From Desulfobacterales bacterium (lineage in GTDB: Bacteria; Desulfobacterota; Desulfobacteria; Desulfobacterales; JAAELO01), in the NCBI GenBank assembly GCA_024226555.1, contig JAAELO010000550.1, forward strand, positions 1-40,670: a stretch of DNA of 40,670 nucleotides, in the 5' to 3' direction. The translations under genes were made by a program, and so were the position numbers. Below the pieces are notes generated by a model. It searched no databases. It was given only the letters and a program-made list of their open reading frames with translations, and was not told the origin of the DNA. Shown one piece after another: positions 23,971 through 33,027 of this stretch; within the stretch, counting starts at the first letter, position 1, and the number at the start of each line of letters is the position of its first letter.

Positions 23971-24576
23971 ATGTTTAAAGTTTTAAAAAACTTTCTGTGT
24001 GTGTCATTAATTTTTTCTGTTTTTTCATGTTATTATGTTCCAGTTCCAGAAGTTCAGAAAAAATCGGAATCATTGGAAACAGAATCTAACAAAACTAAAA
24101 GCAAAAAAAGTATAGCATGTTCAAAAAAATGGATTTTAACGGGTTATTTCACACCTGTAGAAAAAGATTTTAAATCAAAAGTAATCAAAACTATTCGGGT
24201 TAAAAATCAAGGTTATAAAACTTTTTCATATGGTTTTCTTAAGGCTGTTAAAATGGAGGGCTGGGGAAGAACTAATAAAGGCTGGTATCTGGGTTACTAC
24301 TCAAAAAAATGGCATAAGAGCTTAAAACCTCTTGATGCATATGGAAAAAAACTTGTTATTGGGGTTATAGCAACAGATACAAAACTTATTCCAAAAGGAA
24401 CGAGAATAACAATACCATCACTTCCCAAACCGTTGAATACAATAGTTTTTACTGCAAAAGATACCGGAGGTAGAATAAAAGGTAAACACATAGACCTCTA
24501 TACAGGTGAAGGAAAATCTGCTGAGAAAATCACATATTTAATCACTGGAAAGAAACATAAAATTTGTATAAATTGA
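23971..24576 (+). CDS. 3D-domain lipoprotein
   Basis: The 201-residue product has a lipoprotein signal (FSVFSC, Cys20). The C-terminal third carries the 3D domain named for its three Asp: D136 in VIATDTKLIPKGT, D164 in AKDTGG and D175 in HIDLYTG. The 3D fold is shared with MltA and Bacillus YuiC/YocH proteins and is a double-psi barrel that cleaves or binds peptidoglycan glycan strands. A lytic transglycosylase or cell-wall hydrolase role is therefore likely. It is transcribed alone, and the SD-like AAGAAGAG precedes the start. Confidence 0.85.
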   Translation: MFKVLKNFLCVSLIFSVFSCYYVPVPEVQKKSESLETESNKTKSKKSIACSKKWILTGYFTPVEKDFKSKVIKTIRVKNQGYKTFSYGFLKAVKMEGWGRTNKGWYLGYYSKKWHKSLKPLDAYGKKLVIGVIATDTKLIPKGTRITIPSLPKPLNTIVFTAKDTGGRIKGKHIDLYTGEGKSAEKITYLITGKKHKICIN

Positions 24577-24584
24577 TGAGTTTT

Positions 24585-25010
24585 CTATGTTTCATTCCAC
24601 ATAATATAAACAATATTTGATCCATTTTTCTTCTCTATTCCAACAGACATGAACTTTCCGTGGGGAAGAGAAACTGATCCACCGGTAAGAATCCTGTCAA
24701 CACTACTCCACCACTTTATATTGTTCTTATGAAGTAAAAAAGTGCTATTAAGCTCTGAAGTATTTATTTGTTTTGTAAAAAAATTATTTGGATCATTTCT
24801 ATCCGTTTTAAACTTAAACCATATTGCTTTATCTATTCCCGAACCTCTGATTTTTAGACCTATAGGCTCAATTTGTAATGAATCCAATAGAAACATCTCT
24901 GCGCGACAATATTTTACCTGTTTTTCAGTTGGCTTTTCTGTCTCAATATCTTCACCAAATGGCAAGCATCCTGTAAATATAAAGGTTAAAATAATTAATA
25001 TTTTTTTCAT
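24585..25010 (-). CDS. Lipoprotein of unknown function
   Basis: A 141-residue product with a clear lipoprotein signal, lipobox FTGC (Cys15). The mature protein is polar, with motifs such as KIRGSGIDKAIWFKF and SVSLPHGKFMSVGIEKK, but I do not recognise a family. Its start overlaps the end of the TIGR04076-like gene by four bases, so the two are co-translated. It is convergent with the 3D-domain gene. Confidence 0.65.
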   Translation of the reverse strand: MKKILIILTFIFTGCLPFGEDIETEKPTEKQVKYCRAEMFLLDSLQIEPIGLKIRGSGIDKAIWFKFKTDRNDPNNFFTKQINTSELNSTFLLHKNNIKWWSSVDRILTGGSVSLPHGKFMSVGIEKKNGSNIVYIMWNET

Positions 25011-25357
25011 TTAAGAATGGTCCTTGTAATTTTAACAACTATACCCACATCAGAAGGATCGGGGCATCTTACAAATTCTGTTGTTACACCATCAGGATCT
25101 ATCTCCTTTTCATAAGGAGTACCTTCATATTTCCAGGGCAGTGTTCCGCCGAACTCAAGAACTCTGATAAATCCAGTCATGCTATCTAAAAGCCAGGGAC
25201 AAATTAAACCTCTGTCCTGTGGATATTCGAATTTATCACCAATCTTGTGACAAGTTGATTTATCACCCTCTACAACTTCAATTTCAAATCTGTATTTTTT
25301 TGTTTTACAGTATCCCCATGATTTTTTTAACTCTTCATAATTTTCACATTTACACAT
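25007..25357 (-). CDS. TIGR04076-like protein
   Basis: The best start is the ATG at 25357 (MCKCENYEELKK), with AGGAAA eight bases upstream; a GTG 45 bases earlier adds a sequence without conservation. The 116-residue product has KKYRFEIEVVEGDKSTCHKIGDKFEYP, GLICPWLLDS, LEFGGTLPW and FVRCPDPSDVGIVVKI, the order of blocks I recall for the TIGR04076 family of small proteins of unknown function. Conserved Cys residues suggest a metal or redox role. It is followed directly by a lipoprotein gene. Confidence 0.75.
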   Translation of the reverse strand: MCKCENYEELKKSWGYCKTKKYRFEIEVVEGDKSTCHKIGDKFEYPQDRGLICPWLLDSMTGFIRVLEFGGTLPWKYEGTPYEKEIDPDGVTTEFVRCPDPSDVGIVVKITRTILK

Positions 25358-25565
25358 TTGGTTATTTCCTGGTTTACGGTTTATAAAATTAATTGGTTCC
25401 ACAAAAATGAAATTTAATAATAATCAAGATTTCATAAACGTTAAAGCTTTTTATTGATATCTCATTTTTTATGTCCTTTTAATTCATTCTTAAAAATCCA
25501 ATCCCAAAAAATTTTAAGATTTTACAAAAAAAAAATAAATAAGCTATTGTGTTTTTTCATTGGGA

Positions 25566-25591
25566 GACCTGCTTTTTTATTGATATGCAGG
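25566..25591. promoter_or_regulatory. Inverted repeat before ABC-2 transporter operon
   Basis: ACCTGC and GCAGGT are perfect 6-bp arms separated by about 14 AT-rich bases, ending about 35 bases before the transporter ATPase start. It may be an operator. Confidence 0.3.
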
Positions 25592-25623
25592 TAATTTAAA
25601 AACCTTTAGATAATTCTATTGAT

Positions 25624-26523
25624 ATGATTGAAAATATAAACGAACCAATACTCCTTGAAGTTAAAAATATAATCAAAGCTTATGGTAAACTTAAAGCGGT
25701 TAACGATATCTCCTTTTCAATAGGAAAAGGCATTTGTTTTGGACTTCTTGGTCCAAATGGAGCAGGAAAAACCACAGCTTTAGAGGCAATCGAAAATATT
25801 ATAAAAATTGACTCGGGCACAATTCTTTACAAAGGAAAAGAGAGGTCCCGCCAGTTTAAAGAGGAGATCGGGATCCAGTTCCAGGCAACTGAACTCCTTG
25901 GGATGCTGTCAGTTTCTGAAACACTTGCGACCTTTAAATCACTATATTCAGAAACACAGGATCTTGAAACTCTTATCGATCTTTGTAAACTGGATGATAT
26001 CAAAGAGAATAGAAATGATAAGCTATCTGGTGGTCAGAAACAGAGATTACTTCTTGCGGTTGCCCTTGTTAACAGCCCTGAGCTTCTTTTTCTGGATGAG
26101 CCTTCAACTGGTATGGACCCGCAGGCAAGACGTAATATGTGGGATATAATCGAATCTGTTAAGGCTTCTGGTAAAACTGTTATCCTAACAACTCATTATA
26201 TGGAGGAAGCACAATATCTTTGTGATGAGATAGCAATTATGGATAATGGAAAAATTATTGCTAATGGTTCTCCAAAAGACCTGATAAAAACCCATTGTAG
26301 GAAATCAGCAATAATCCTTCCACAGGAAGTTGTGGGTGAACCAGACAGTTTAAAAATTAAATATACATATGTTAATGGAAATATTGAGATACTCACAGAT
26401 AATATCAATGACAGCATAGAACATTTAATACTGAATGGAATCAATTTAAATGATATGTCTGTAAGAACTCCAAATCTTGAAGATGTTTTTCTTACGCTTA
26501 CCGGAAAAAAATTAAGGGAATAA
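25624..26523 (+). CDS. ABC-2 type transporter, ATP-binding protein
   Basis: A 299-residue ATPase of the drug/lipid-export (DRA) type. It has Walker A GPNGAGKTT near residue 40, signature LSGGQKQR, Walker B LLFLDEPSTGMD and the switch His in ILTTHYMEE. A C-terminal extension of about 80 residues ends with NLEDVFLTLTGKKL, a motif usual in this family. The permease gene follows after nine bases. The substrate is unknown, as the family ranges from antibiotics to lipids. Confidence 0.93.
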   Translation: MIENINEPILLEVKNIIKAYGKLKAVNDISFSIGKGICFGLLGPNGAGKTTALEAIENIIKIDSGTILYKGKERSRQFKEEIGIQFQATELLGMLSVSETLATFKSLYSETQDLETLIDLCKLDDIKENRNDKLSGGQKQRLLLAVALVNSPELLFLDEPSTGMDPQARRNMWDIIESVKASGKTVILTTHYMEEAQYLCDEIAIMDNGKIIANGSPKDLIKTHCRKSAIILPQEVVGEPDSLKIKYTYVNGNIEILTDNINDSIEHLILNGINLNDMSVRTPNLEDVFLTLTGKKLRE

Positions 26524-26532
26524 TTGATCGAT

Positions 26533-27588
26533 ATGAGTTTAAAAAGAATCTGGATTCTATTTGTAGCAAGGAACAGAGAATTTTTTAGGGATAAGGCTTC
26601 TTTTGGCTGGAATTTTTTGTTTCCATTTCTAATTGTAATAGGTTTTGGCCTGATATTTGGACAGGAAGATAAAGCTGAATATAAAATAGGTATTTTTCCG
26701 GTTCAGGTAGAAGGCAAAATATCAAAAGAAAATGTCATCATTCCACGGAAACTTAAAAATGCAAAGTTTGTCGAATTCATAGGTTTTAAAAGTTATGATG
26801 AAGGTATAGATAAATTAAAACATCATAAGATAGATCTTCTTTTGCAAACAGATAATAAAGATTTTGGTTACTGGGTCAGCAGCACATCTCCAAAAGGGCA
26901 TATCGTTGAAAAAATCATGCAGGTAAATTTGATTCCTGAGCAAATTAAAAAACATGCTGGAAAAAGGAATGAGATTAAAGGTGATGAAATCCGTTATCTT
27001 GACTGGCTTTTTCCAGGAATTATCGGAATGAATCTTATGTTTTCAGCACTTTGGGGAGTTGGTTATATTGTAGTTCGTTACAGGAAAAATGGTGTTCTAA
27101 AAAGACTTAAGGCTACACCACTTTTGCCATTTGAATATCTAACAGCCCAGATGCTTTCCAGAATTTTTATTATGATGTTCATGGTGGTGGTTATCTGGAC
27201 AGGTGGGGATCTTATGTTCTCATTTGATGTGAAAGGTTCATTTATAAATCTTTTACTGGTGTTTCTTGCAGGAAGTACAAGTATGTGTGCTTTAGGGCTT
27301 GTTATAGCTTCCCGTGGAATCAATGAAGAGCTCACAAGTGGTGTAATAAACTTTTTATGCTGGCCAATGATGTTTCTTTCTGAGGTTTGGTTTTCAATTG
27401 AGGGAGCTCCTGACTGGCTTATATCCTTTGCTAAAATATTCCCCTTAACCCATATGCTAAATGGTGCAAGGAAAGTGATGAACGATGGAGCAACTTTTTA
27501 TGAGGTTCTCCCGGAATTATCAATCCTTTTAATAATGACAATTGTTCTTCTTACGATAGGCTCATTTCTATTTTCATGGAATGAATAA
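26533..27588 (+). CDS. ABC-2 type transporter permease
   Basis: The ATG at 26533 gives 351 residues (a TTG nine bases earlier adds three). One N-terminal helix (SFGWNFLFPFLIVIGFGLIFG) is followed by a large extracytoplasmic loop of about 130 residues. Then come about five helices with the ABC-2 signature region LKRLKATPLLPFEYLTAQMLSR and LTHMLNGARKVM. It partners with the ATPase just upstream. The last bases of the gene touch an element remnant. Confidence 0.9.
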   Translation: MSLKRIWILFVARNREFFRDKASFGWNFLFPFLIVIGFGLIFGQEDKAEYKIGIFPVQVEGKISKENVIIPRKLKNAKFVEFIGFKSYDEGIDKLKHHKIDLLLQTDNKDFGYWVSSTSPKGHIVEKIMQVNLIPEQIKKHAGKRNEIKGDEIRYLDWLFPGIIGMNLMFSALWGVGYIVVRYRKNGVLKRLKATPLLPFEYLTAQMLSRIFIMMFMVVVIWTGGDLMFSFDVKGSFINLLLVFLAGSTSMCALGLVIASRGINEELTSGVINFLCWPMMFLSEVWFSIEGAPDWLISFAKIFPLTHMLNGARKVMNDGATFYEVLPELSILLIMTIVLLTIGSFLFSWNE

Positions 27589-27614
27589 TTATTAGAGGTT
27601 CACCAGAGATTCCC
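27585..27614 (+). repeat. Collapsed remnant of two MITE-like ends
   Basis: TAATTATTAGAGGTTC is directly followed by ACCAGAGATTCCC. Two right-hand element ends are fused with everything between them lost, just at the stop codon of the permease. Confidence 0.5.
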
Positions 27615-27710
27615 ATAATTCTTAAAAAGTTCACATAATCCACATATTATTTCTATCCTGATCCGATATTTTATTTTTAAACTATTTACTAATAATATCG
27701 GATAAAATTA

Positions 27711-28538
27711 ATGATAAAAAGACCCAAATTTATTCCTAAACCCATATCTACCTATCACCCTGTTTTATATAAATTAGCTGTTGGCTTTCGAAAATTTGAA
27801 AGGCATCTGAATTGGCTTTTAAGCTCTTGTAAATTTGCTGATAAAACAGGTGCTGATAAATTAAAATACAGAGTTAAAAAACACCAAAGTGTTCTTATCC
27901 GTAAATCCAAGGGAATCGATCTAAAACTCCAGGAAAACAAGGTTGAAAACTTAAAAATAGTTATTAATAGATTGAACGGAGTTATAATTAATCCCGGTGA
28001 AACATTCTCATTCTGGAAACTTGTTGGAAAACCAACAAAAAGAAGGGGCTTTAAAATGGGTATGGAACTTTCATGTGGCGAAGCCAGAGAAGGTATTGGT
28101 GGGGGAATCTGTCAGGTATCAAATCTTATTTACTGGTTAATACTTCACTCTCCTCTTAAGGTTGCTGAAAGGCATCACCATAGCTTTGATCCTTTTCCCG
28201 ATAATGGAAGGGTTTTGCCATTCGCAAGTGGAGCAACTGTAATGTATAATTACAAAGATTTCCAATTCAAGAATTGTACTCCATATAAGGTCCAATTGAA
28301 TTTCTGGCTTGATAAAAAATGTATCAATGGTGAGATAAGAGCATCAGAACTATTTAAATATTCCTATAGCGTCTATGAGGAAAAGCACTTCTTTGAAAAA
28401 GTTAATGGAAATTACTTCAGAAGCAATCAACTATGGAGAAGGGTTATTGATAAAGAAAATGGTGGAATGACTATAGATCACGAATATATAGTTACGAACT
28501 ATGCTGAAGTAAAATACACTCCTGATTTGGTATCGTAA
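27711..28538 (+). CDS. VanW family protein
   Basis: The 275-residue protein shows the VanW core: LNGVIINPGETFSFWKLVGKPTKRRGF, GIGGGICQVSNLIYWLILHSPLKVAERHHHSFDPFPDNGRVLPFASGATVMYNYKDF. VanW genes occur in some vancomycin-resistance clusters, but their biochemical function is undefined, and most VanW homologues, such as this one, are outside such clusters. No signal peptide is evident. It is followed by a lipoprotein gene 36 bases later. Confidence 0.9.
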   Translation: MIKRPKFIPKPISTYHPVLYKLAVGFRKFERHLNWLLSSCKFADKTGADKLKYRVKKHQSVLIRKSKGIDLKLQENKVENLKIVINRLNGVIINPGETFSFWKLVGKPTKRRGFKMGMELSCGEAREGIGGGICQVSNLIYWLILHSPLKVAERHHHSFDPFPDNGRVLPFASGATVMYNYKDFQFKNCTPYKVQLNFWLDKKCINGEIRASELFKYSYSVYEEKHFFEKVNGNYFRSNQLWRRVIDKENGGMTIDHEYIVTNYAEVKYTPDLVS

Positions 28539-28574
28539 AAATTCTTAATTACTAAGGGGGAACTACAAAAAACA

Positions 28575-28967
28575 ATGAAGATATTCTTAATTATATTTGG
28601 TTTATTGGTAATCACTGGATGTGATGTTTTTATACAATATTGTGATGTAGGAAAGTCATATTATGTTGATAGTGAATATAGAGGTCTTAACTATGCTTTG
28701 GATGATGGTGGTGGAATTGGAAGAATAAAATCAGGCGTAACCGCTGCTGGTTGGAATAATAAGCATCTTATAATTGAGCGAAGACGTGATGATAATCTTT
28801 ATTTTTATATTATTGATGTAGAAAAAGACCATGGATTTGCTGAAAACCAAGAATTTGTTTCAGGACCTTTTAGTGAAAAAAAATTCTTAGAACAAAGAAA
28901 AAGAATGGGTGTTGACCCTAAATTACAATTCACTAAAAGGTGGAGTAACTGCTGTTGGATTGAATAA
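28575..28967 (+). CDS. Small lipoprotein with frame-shifted C-terminus
   Basis: A 130-residue product with lipobox VITGC (Cys16). The middle part, SGVTAAGWNNKHLIIERRRDD followed by IIDVEKDHGFAENQEF, is a compact soluble domain of unknown family. The reading frame then runs into a degenerate repeat of its own central segment, in the wrong frame, ending TKRWSNCCWIE. Hence the last ten or so residues are probably not the ancestral end. Confidence 0.65.
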   Translation: MKIFLIIFGLLVITGCDVFIQYCDVGKSYYVDSEYRGLNYALDDGGGIGRIKSGVTAAGWNNKHLIIERRRDDNLYFYIIDVEKDHGFAENQEFVSGPFSEKKFLEQRKRMGVDPKLQFTKRWSNCCWIE

Positions 28968-29110
28968 GAAAACATCTATAATTGAGTGAAAGCTTGATGA
29001 TAATTGTTATTATTGATTTAGAAAAAGTTCATAGAATTGCTGAATTTCAAAAAATTATTTCAGTTAACAAATCAAAGAACTTAGGTCGTATAAACTCTGT
29101 CTTTTTTTTA
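28935..29110 (+). pseudogene. Degenerate tandem copy of the small lipoprotein's middle part
   Basis: GGVTAVGLNKKTSIIE then a stop, then IIDLEKVHRIAEFQKIIS, mirrors the upstream gene's SGVTAAGWNNKHLIIE and IIDVEKDHGFAENQEFVS at both DNA and protein level. Frame changes and stops show that it is decayed. It arose by local duplication of about 150 bases. Confidence 0.7.
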
Positions 29111-29255
29111 CACAAAATGTGTTTATCAAACTTTTCAAAAGTTTGGCTCTCAGCAGAGGGTTTTTCTTTATTTTTTGAGCTATCTTCCAATATAGTTTCT
29201 CAAAAATATTAATATATGATAATTTTTAGTATTTCTAACCCTAAAGAGTTTAGCT

Positions 29256-31952
29256 ATGCAGAAAATATTATTTTTATACGATAAGAAGCTATCAAAAAAG
29301 AACAATCAGTTTACTGTTAAACTTTCAAACAGAATCAATAAGAATGGCTGTTGGGTTCTCGTTAAACCTGCAAAAATATATCATGCAAGGGATCTTGAGC
29401 TGGTCTCAAGGAATGTCCCGGATAGGGAGATTTTGAAAATGGCCCTTGAAAGTGAGATGGAGTTAAGAAAAATTGAAGGAAGGTTTTTCTCACCTGATGA
29501 AGAGTTCACTGTTTTAAGGATAAGTTCCAAATACCTTTTCCGTTTCATTAATAAATCACGGGATAAAAAGGTTCTGATAGATGATGAAGGGGCAATTCTC
29601 TCTTTTAAAGTGTTGAAAAATGTACTCCCTGAGATTAAAATTAACGATAATACATTTGATATTTTAATTGCGGGACAATCAATTCAAAAATCTGATTTTC
29701 TAATAAAGGCAGTACCTGTTACATATTTTTTTAAAGGTAGGATTGTACAACTTAGAAATAATATTACATATAGTTTTTTAAAAGAAATTCCTGTTAACGA
29801 AAAGCTTAAAATTGAGAGATTTAAAAAGGTTCTTAATGAGCTTAGAGATGATTATGATAGAGTTAAAGTATTAGAAAAACCCGAAGATAACATAAAAGTA
29901 ATTAATAACGAAAAATGCATACCATCAATCAGCTTTGAGGATACCTTAAAAAAAGCAAGACTATATTTTATATACAATGGTTTTCCGGTTAATGACGATA
30001 ATTCCAAAGAGATTATCTTTGCAGAAAAAGATAAAATGAAGATCCACAGAAACCTTACAAAAGAGGATGAGTATAAAAAAATACTCAATAGGTGTGGTTT
30101 TCTACATAGAGAAAAAGAGGACTATCCCTGGTTTCTTGCTTCAGGGTCTATTAATGATGTAATCCCACTATTGCAGAAAAGGGGTTTTGAAATAAGGGTA
30201 ATTGATGCAGAACTCCATTTCGAGGCCCGTGTGAAATGGAAAATCCAAGCAGAGAAGAAAAATATTCTTGTAGGTTGGAAAATTGTTAGTGGTGATTTTG
30301 AATTACATGAAAAAGAGCTTACTGATGCTTATAAAAAAGGTCAGTCATTTTTAAAAAGGCCGGATGGTTCCTATGGTCTGATCTCACAGGAAATTAAAGA
30401 ACTTCTGGGCAAATTAAGTGAAAATGGGACCATGATTAAGGGTTTTATAAAGTTTAAAAGATCGGATTTCTCATTTGTATCAAATATGTTTGATGAACTT
30501 GATAACACTGAGACAGACACAGGATTTGATGAATTATCAGATTTCAGCAAGGATTTTCATTCAATAAAAAGATACAAAATTGATAAATCTCTTTCAAAAA
30601 TCCTAAGACCATATCAAACACTAGGAGTAAACTGGCTCAAAACACTATTTGATCTAGGTTTAAATGGTATTCTTGCAGATGATATGGGGCTTGGTAAAAC
30701 CTTGCAGGTTCTAACACTTCTTAAAATGCTTAAAAGTGAGAAAAAACTAAATGAACCGGTTCTTTTAATTGTTCCTAAAACACTTATTTACAACTGGGAA
30801 CTTGAAATTGAAAAGTTTACGAAGGATCTTTCATATTATGTTTACGCCGGTAGTAAAAGAAGAAGTGATATAAATCTCTTTAAAGAGAATGATATTGTAA
30901 TAACTTCCTATGGATTAATCAGAACAGAGATTACATTTTTTTGCAGTATGACCTTCGATTACATAATCCTTGATGAAGCTCATACTATAAAAAATCCATA
31001 CTCAATGATCAGTAAAGCGATAAAAAAGATACCTTCAGTGAGTAGACTTTCTTTAACAGGAACACCTGTTGAGAACTCCCCTTCAGATCTCTGGAGTCAG
31101 TTTGATTTTTTAATGCCTGGATTTCTTTACGGTATTAAGAAGTTTAAAGACAGATACTCAGTTCACAAAGAGAATCTTAAAGAGCTCCATGTAAAAACCA
31201 AACCATACATCCTGAGAAGGCTTAAAACAGAAGTGCTTGATGAACTACCCGAAAAAACAGAGATTTCGATGTATTGTGAGTTTTCAAAAGAACAAAAAGC
31301 GATATATGATGAGGCATTGCTTAGATCAAGGGACGCAATTGATGAAAACACCAGGACTTTTAGTATATTGCCATTAATTCTTAAATTAAGGCAAATAGCA
31401 TGTCACCCTGCTCTGGCAGTTACAAATCTTAACAAAACAGTAACCAGTGGCAAAATGGAAAATGTTTTGAAATCCGCTGTTGATATTATCTCTTCAGGTC
31501 ACAAAATTCTGATATTTTCTCAGTTTACTGGACATCTTAAGATTACTGAGAATCTATTTAACAGCTATGAGATTAAATCATTTTATCTGGATGGAAAAAC
31601 TAAAAAAAGAACGGAAGTAATAGAAAATTTTAAAAATTTCAAAGAGCCTTGTGTATTTTTTATTTCCATAAAAACAGGGGGAGTTGGGCTTAACCTTACT
31701 GAGGCAAGTTATGTTTTTCTGCTTGATCCATGGTGGAACCCTGCTGTAGAAAACCAGGCAATTGACAGGTGCTACAGAATCGGTCAGAAAAAACCTGTGA
31801 CCGTTTATCGTTTCATCACGAAGGATTCAATTGAAGAGAAGGTTAATGAATTAAAATCTGTTAAACAGGAGATGGAACAAACTGTGATAGACAAATCAGA
31901 TATAGATTATGTTCCGCTTAATCAGATGCAGTTAAAAGATATTTTAAATTAA
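29256..31952 (+). CDS. Snf2-family DNA-dependent ATPase/helicase
   Basis: An 898-residue Swi2/Snf2-type protein. An N-terminal region of about 430 residues has no recognised motif. The ATPase core follows with LRPYQTLGVNWL, Walker A DDMGLGKTLQ at about 475-484, DEAH at 573-576, SLTGTPVENSP, and the C-terminal lobe ending with QAIDRCYRIGQ (about 834-844). Bacterial relatives (RapA/HepA and the stand-alone Snf2 group) remodel protein-DNA complexes such as stalled RNA polymerase. No methylase, nuclease or defence partner lies alongside, so I do not call it a phage-defence gene. It may be followed in one transcript by 32003. Confidence 0.92.
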   Translation: MQKILFLYDKKLSKKNNQFTVKLSNRINKNGCWVLVKPAKIYHARDLELVSRNVPDREILKMALESEMELRKIEGRFFSPDEEFTVLRISSKYLFRFINKSRDKKVLIDDEGAILSFKVLKNVLPEIKINDNTFDILIAGQSIQKSDFLIKAVPVTYFFKGRIVQLRNNITYSFLKEIPVNEKLKIERFKKVLNELRDDYDRVKVLEKPEDNIKVINNEKCIPSISFEDTLKKARLYFIYNGFPVNDDNSKEIIFAEKDKMKIHRNLTKEDEYKKILNRCGFLHREKEDYPWFLASGSINDVIPLLQKRGFEIRVIDAELHFEARVKWKIQAEKKNILVGWKIVSGDFELHEKELTDAYKKGQSFLKRPDGSYGLISQEIKELLGKLSENGTMIKGFIKFKRSDFSFVSNMFDELDNTETDTGFDELSDFSKDFHSIKRYKIDKSLSKILRPYQTLGVNWLKTLFDLGLNGILADDMGLGKTLQVLTLLKMLKSEKKLNEPVLLIVPKTLIYNWELEIEKFTKDLSYYVYAGSKRRSDINLFKENDIVITSYGLIRTEITFFCSMTFDYIILDEAHTIKNPYSMISKAIKKIPSVSRLSLTGTPVENSPSDLWSQFDFLMPGFLYGIKKFKDRYSVHKENLKELHVKTKPYILRRLKTEVLDELPEKTEISMYCEFSKEQKAIYDEALLRSRDAIDENTRTFSILPLILKLRQIACHPALAVTNLNKTVTSGKMENVLKSAVDIISSGHKILIFSQFTGHLKITENLFNSYEIKSFYLDGKTKKRTEVIENFKNFKEPCVFFISIKTGGVGLNLTEASYVFLLDPWWNPAVENQAIDRCYRIGQKKPVTVYRFITKDSIEEKVNELKSVKQEMEQTVIDKSDIDYVPLNQMQLKDILN

Positions 31953-32002
31953 TTAGTAGATCCGTATTAAAAGATCTATTTTTCTTATTTTATAGGGATA
32001 GT

Positions 32003-32386
32003 ATGAAACAAACAGATAGAGAGTTGACTGGAATTATTATAGCAAAAAGTCCCGATGATCTGGCAGATGCTGTGTTACCACTTCTGGATGAGTTCTATCT
32101 GTCTAAAGGCCGATATAGATATACATTACACGATGATGGAGATCATCTGTATGTTGAGTTCAATGATGAAAATGATACGAGTGCATGGTTTGAAGATACA
32201 GGTGATAATTTTTATGTTCTGCATATATCCAAAGACCAACCTTCTATCCATGAATTCAACTTTTTTCTGGCATTAAAAGACCAGCTTAATTCTATGGGAT
32301 TTAGATTTCGTTTGGAAAATACACCTGTATATGAAAATGATGAACACGGCAAAACAGAATTTATAGAATCGATAAAAAGTTTCTGA
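32003..32386 (+). CDS. Acidic protein of unknown function
   Basis: A 127-residue cytoplasmic protein, rich in Asp and Glu (HDDGDHLYVEFNDENDTSAWFEDTGDNFYVL). It starts 50 bases after the Snf2 gene, with GGGATAGT before the ATG, and is probably in the same transcript. I do not recognise a family. The regular alternation of strand-like segments suggests a small alpha/beta domain. Confidence 0.6.
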   Translation: MKQTDRELTGIIIAKSPDDLADAVLPLLDEFYLSKGRYRYTLHDDGDHLYVEFNDENDTSAWFEDTGDNFYVLHISKDQPSIHEFNFFLALKDQLNSMGFRFRLENTPVYENDEHGKTEFIESIKSF

Positions 32387-32423
32387 AGAATTTTAATAAA
32401 TAATCTGAGATTTAATACATAAT

Positions 32424-32840
32424 ATGGAATCAAAAGTCTTTTATCTTATCATAGCAGATGCAATTCTATTTACCCATGTACTTTTCGTTATGTTTGTTAT
32501 CATGGGTATGCTGCTAATTTTCTCAGGCAAACTGTTTTCATGGTCCTGGGTAAGAAATCCATGGTTTCGTTTTATGCATCTGATCGCAATCTGTATTGTA
32601 GTTATCCAGTCATGGTTAGGAGTTATCTGCCCTCTCACAATCTGGGAGATGGATCTTCGCTCAAAGGCAGGCGGCATTACTTACAAAGGTTCTTTTCTAT
32701 CCCACTGGTTAGATAAAACTTTGTATTATCATGCTCCTGACTGGGTCTTTATTGTTATTTATACCATATTTGGTTTACTGGTTGTAATTAGCTGGTTTTG
32801 GATTCGTCCCCGTCAATTTCCCATATTCAGGAAGAGATGA
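32424..32840 (+). CDS. DUF2784 membrane protein
   Basis: A 138-residue protein with four predicted membrane helices, at about residues 7-35, 47-66, 105-127 and the region around WLGVICPLTIWE. The wording IADAILFTHVLFVMFV, RFMHLIAICIVVIQSWLGVICPLTIWEMDLR and GSFLSHWLDKTLYYHAPDWVF is diagnostic for DUF2784, an inner-membrane family of unknown function. It follows the acidic protein gene by 37 bases. Confidence 0.85.
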   Translation: MESKVFYLIIADAILFTHVLFVMFVIMGMLLIFSGKLFSWSWVRNPWFRFMHLIAICIVVIQSWLGVICPLTIWEMDLRSKAGGITYKGSFLSHWLDKTLYYHAPDWVFIVIYTIFGLLVVISWFWIRPRQFPIFRKR

Positions 32841-32906
32841 TACAAAACCCAATTTGCAAAATTCACTGTATTTGACATCTTAAAAATAGCATTGTATTTA
32901 AATAAA

Positions 32907-32973
32907 GGTAACCTCTAAAAACTAAAATTTTGGTTGAAGTAATTCAGACAAAAGATAGTTTTTAGAGATTCCC
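32907..32973 (+). mobile_element. MITE-like element, internally deleted (67 bp)
   Basis: Both terminal sequences (GGTAACCTCTAA and TTTTTAGAGATTCCC) and a TAAA target duplication (32903-32906, 32974-32977) are kept, but about half the interior is missing. It must have been inserted in this form or deleted later. Confidence 0.75.
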
Positions 32974-33027
32974 TAAAGATAAAAATACTCTTTTACTTAA
33001 GATCATTAGAATAATAAAGGACAATTA

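Noticed and set aside
27711-28538. Vancomycin-resistance cluster because of VanW
   Set aside because: No VanH, VanA/B or VanX homologue is present; isolated VanW-family genes are common and of unknown function.
29127-29145. Terminator from the perfect palindrome CAAACTTTT-C-AAAAGTTTG
   Set aside because: The single-base centre gives no proper hairpin loop and the arms are AT-rich; the T-rich tract follows about 20 bases later behind only a weak 4-bp stem.
29256-31952. Snf2 helicase as part of a phage-defence system (for example DISARM-like)
   Set aside because: No methylase, DUF1998, PLD nuclease or other defence gene is nearby; the neighbours are a small acidic protein and a DUF2784 membrane protein.
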